Assembly: GCA_007135015.1 (NCBI GenBank)
Contig: SLJS01000280.1
Location: forward strand, 1 to 5,559
DNA from: Alcanivorax sp.
GTDB lineage: Bacteria > Pseudomonadota > Gammaproteobacteria > Pseudomonadales > Alcanivoracaceae
DNA: 5,559 nt
Direction: 5' to 3'
The notes beneath the pieces are model-generated. The model was not told the origin of the DNA. It made no database searches and worked only from the letters and a program-made list of their open reading frames with translations. The translations under genes and the position numbers were made by a program. This document shows, in pieces, positions 3,367-5,559 of the stretch (within the stretch, counting starts at the first letter, position 1; every line of letters starts with the position of its first letter).

Positions 3367-5559
3367 TATCCGACCCATCTGCGCGCGTTGCGGAACATGC
3401 GCAGCCAGGGCGCTTCCTCGAAGTCGCGCCAGTCATCGGGGCACCAGGAGTGCTGCACCACACGGAAGACCCGTTCCGGATGCGGCATCATGATGGTCAC
3501 GCGGCCATCCTCGCTGCAGAAGCCGGTAACTCCTCGGGGCGAGCCGTTGGGGTTTGCCGGATAATGGGCGGTGGGATTGCCCAGATTGTCCACGTAACGC
3601 AGGGTCACCAGACGGTTTTCCATGCACCGGTCCAGCGCGTCGTCGGAAAGCTCCGCCCGGCCTTCTCCGTGCGCGACGGCAATGGGAATCCGGGTGCCGG
3701 CCATCTCGCTCAGGAAGATGGAAGGCGAATCCTGGATTTCCACCAGCGAAGTACGTGCCTCGAACTGTTCGCTGGCGTTGCGCACGAACCTGGGCCAGTG
3801 TTCGGTCCCGGGGATCAGCTCGCGCAATGCCGAAAGCATCTGGCAGCCGTTGCACACACCCAGCGCAAAGGTGTCCTCGCGGAAGAAGAAGCGATTGAAC
3901 GCGAGATTGAGATCCTCGTTGAACAGGATGGTCTTGGCCCAGCCCTCGCCGGCTCCCAGCACGTCGCCATAGGAAAAACCGCCACAGGCCACCAGGCCAA
4001 GGAAGTCATCCAGCTTCACGCGACCGGCAAGCAGATCGCTCATGTGCACATCCACCGGGTCGAAGCCCGCGCGTTCGAACGCCGCGGCCATCTCCGCCTG
4101 GCCGTTGATGCCCTGCTCGCGCAGGATCGCCACCGGCGGTCGCTTGCCGGTGGCGATCATCGGCGCAGCCACGTTCTCGGTCATGTCAAAGGTCAGGCGT
4201 ACATTCAGGCCCGGGTCGTTGCGCTCCGGGATGGCATCGAATTCCTGACGCGCGCAGGAAGGATTGTCGCGCAGCTCCTGGATGCGGAAGCTGGTTTCCG
4301 CCCAGGTGCCGTGAAGCTGTCGCCTGGGCGCCTCGTAGAGAATCACCCCGCCCAGACGCACCCGCACCACGTCATCATCATTATGCGTGCCCACCCGATG
4401 GACACAGCCTTCCAGACCCGCCTGTGTGTAGGCCTTGATGACATCGGCGGCCTGGTCGGCGGGCACCTGCAGCACGGCGCCCGCTTCCTCGGAAAACAGC
4501 GCCGCCATGGTCTCGTCGGTATCCCCGGCGAAGTGGTCCAGCACCAGATCCACACCGGTACGGGCCGCGAAAGCCATTTCCGCCACGGTTGTGAAGACGC
4601 CGCCGTCGGAGCGGTCGTGATACGCCAGCAGGCGCTGCTCGGCCAGCAGCTGCTGGGTGACCCGGAAGAAGCCGGCCAGCAGTGCCGGTTCTTCCATGTC
4701 CGGCGACGCATCGCCAAGCTTTCCGTAGACCCGCGCCAGCGCCGAACCGCCGAGGCGATGGCGCCCGCGACCGAGGTCCACGAGCAGCAGTACATTGTCG
4801 CCGTCGGTGCGCAGCTGGGGGGTGACCGTACGGCGGATATCGACCACCGGCGCAAAGGCCGACACGATCAGCGACAGTGGCGCGGTCACGCTTTTCTCCC
4901 GGCCCCGCTCCTGCCAGACCGTGCGCATGGAAAGCGAGTCCTTGCCAACCGGAATGGCCAGGCCCAGCGCCGGGCAGAATTCCATGCCCACGGCCTGCAC
5001 GGTGTCATACAGGTTCTGGTCCTCGCCCGGATGCCCGGCCGCGGCCATCCAGTTGGCGGAAAGTTTCACCTGCTTGAGATCCCCGACGTAACTGGCGGCA
5101 ATATTGGTGATCGCCTCGGTGATGGCCATGCGCCCGGACGCCGGCGCATTGACCAGTGCCGCGGGCGTACGCTCGCCCATGGCCATGGCCTCGCCGCAGG
5201 TCTCGTAATAGCCGCTGGCGGTCACCGCGCAATCGGCCACCGGCACCTGCCAGGGTCCCACCATCTGGTCACGGTGTACCAGGCCGGTCACGCTACGGTC
5301 GCCGATCGTGATCAGGAAGGTCTTGGCCGCCACTTCCGGCAGCGACAACACCCGTTCCACGGCGTCGGCCAGATCCCTGCCCGGGCGAAAGGGTTGGCGC
5401 TCGAAATCGGAGCGGTCGAAACTGCGGCGCATCTTCGGCGGCTTGCCGAACAGAAGCTCCAGGGGCAGGTCCACGGCCGGGTCGCCAAAGCGCTCGTCGT
5501 CCACCCGCAGGTGGCGCTCGGCGGTGGCTTCGCCCAGCACGGCGAAGGGTGCGCGCTCG
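3366..5559 (-). CDS. purL: Phosphoribosylformylglycinamidine synthase, C-terminal part (5' end outside window)
   Basis: PurL converts FGAR, ATP and glutamine to FGAM in step 4 of cytoplasmic purine synthesis. The window holds the last 730 residues of a large single-chain enzyme, usually about 1290 residues, so the N-terminal domain and first ATP-grasp-like half are missing. Fragment positions count from the first full codon at 5558. The second AIRS-like half contains the NWM..AGHPGED region, GKDSLSM at about 204-210 and DRSDGG at about 314-319. The glutamine amidotransferase domain spans about 472-730. Its catalytic triad is Cys569 in GVCNGCQM (codon 3854-3852) with His693 and Glu695 in PHPERVF (codons 3482-3480 and 3476-3474). 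The distances of Cys and His from the C-terminus match E. coli PurL closely. The frame is intact and all visible catalytic residues are present. The promoter, and any PurR site, is outside the window. No clear terminator follows the TAA; a heptamer array does. Confidence 0.98.
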   Translation of the reverse strand, partial: ERAPFAVLGEATAERHLRVDDERFGDPAVDLPLELLFGKPPKMRRSFDRSDFERQPFRPGRDLADAVERVLSLPEVAAKTFLITIGDRSVTGLVHRDQMVGPWQVPVADCAVTASGYYETCGEAMAMGERTPAALVNAPASGRMAITEAITNIAASYVGDLKQVKLSANWMAAAGHPGEDQNLYDTVQAVGMEFCPALGLAIPVGKDSLSMRTVWQERGREKSVTAPLSLIVSAFAPVVDIRRTVTPQLRTDGDNVLLLVDLGRGRHRLGGSALARVYGKLGDASPDMEEPALLAGFFRVTQQLLAEQRLLAYHDRSDGGVFTTVAEMAFAARTGVDLVLDHFAGDTDETMAALFSEEAGAVLQVPADQAADVIKAYTQAGLEGCVHRVGTHNDDDVVRVRLGGVILYEAPRRQLHGTWAETSFRIQELRDNPSCARQEFDAIPERNDPGLNVRLTFDMTENVAAPMIATGKRPPVAILREQGINGQAEMAAAFERAGFDPVDVHMSDLLAGRVKLDDFLGLVACGGFSYGDVLGAGEGWAKTILFNEDLNLAFNRFFFREDTFALGVCNGCQMLSALRELIPGTEHWPRFVRNASEQFEARTSLVEIQDSPSIFLSEMAGTRIPIAVAHGEGRAELSDDALDRCMENRLVTLRYVDNLGNPTAHYPANPNGSPRGVTGFCSEDGRVTIMMPHPERVFRVVQHSWCPDDWRDFEEAPWLRMFRNARRWVG

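Noticed and set aside
2603..3493. 296-codon open frame on the plus strand
   Set aside because: It is antisense to the thioesterase and the purL 3' end, has no domain, and crosses the second heptamer array.

Overview
The window is strongly G+C-rich chromosomal DNA from a proteobacterium, most likely a gammaproteobacterium. The large single-chain PurL, the Zur repressor coupled to a COG0523 GTPase, the stand-alone YqfO/NIF3-type protein and the exported DUF3365 haem protein together fit a free-living member of the Chromatiales/Ectothiorhodospiraceae or a relative. The genus cannot be fixed from the sequence. Five complete genes and one gene cut by the right edge fill almost all of it. There is no rRNA, tRNA, transposase, CRISPR array or phage gene.

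Left part, minus strand (73-1459): a zinc-homeostasis pair. zur, a Fur-family zinc repressor, is followed by a CobW/COG0523 GTPase whose start codon overlaps the zur stop region by 8 bases. Two GTPase motifs are unusual: CMGC instead of CxCC, and SKSD instead of NKxD. It also has a short His-rich loop. The GTPase stop codon lies inside a tandem array of a 7-base unit that runs toward the left edge.

Middle, plus strand (1590-2132): a small exported protein with a DUF3365 (Tll0287-like) domain and one CxxCH haem c motif. It is transcribed divergently from zur across a 130-bp gap. It converges with the next minus-strand gene, with only 21 bp between the stop codons.

Right part, minus strand: in transcription order, the last 730 residues of purL (purine synthesis step 4), a 139-bp gap, a PaaI-type hotdog thioesterase with a long helical N-terminal extension, a 77-bp gap, and a 107-residue YqfO/NIF3-like protein. 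The 139-bp gap holds a second 7-base array of the same kind, directly after the purL stop codon. It also holds an operator-like set of direct and inverted repeats just before the thioesterase ribosome-binding site.

The genes themselves are ordinary housekeeping and accessory functions. The best lead in non-coding DNA is the heptamer family (consensus CTYGCCM, read on +), which appears twice and both times runs directly up to the stop codon of a minus-strand gene. I saw no convincing new multi-gene system.
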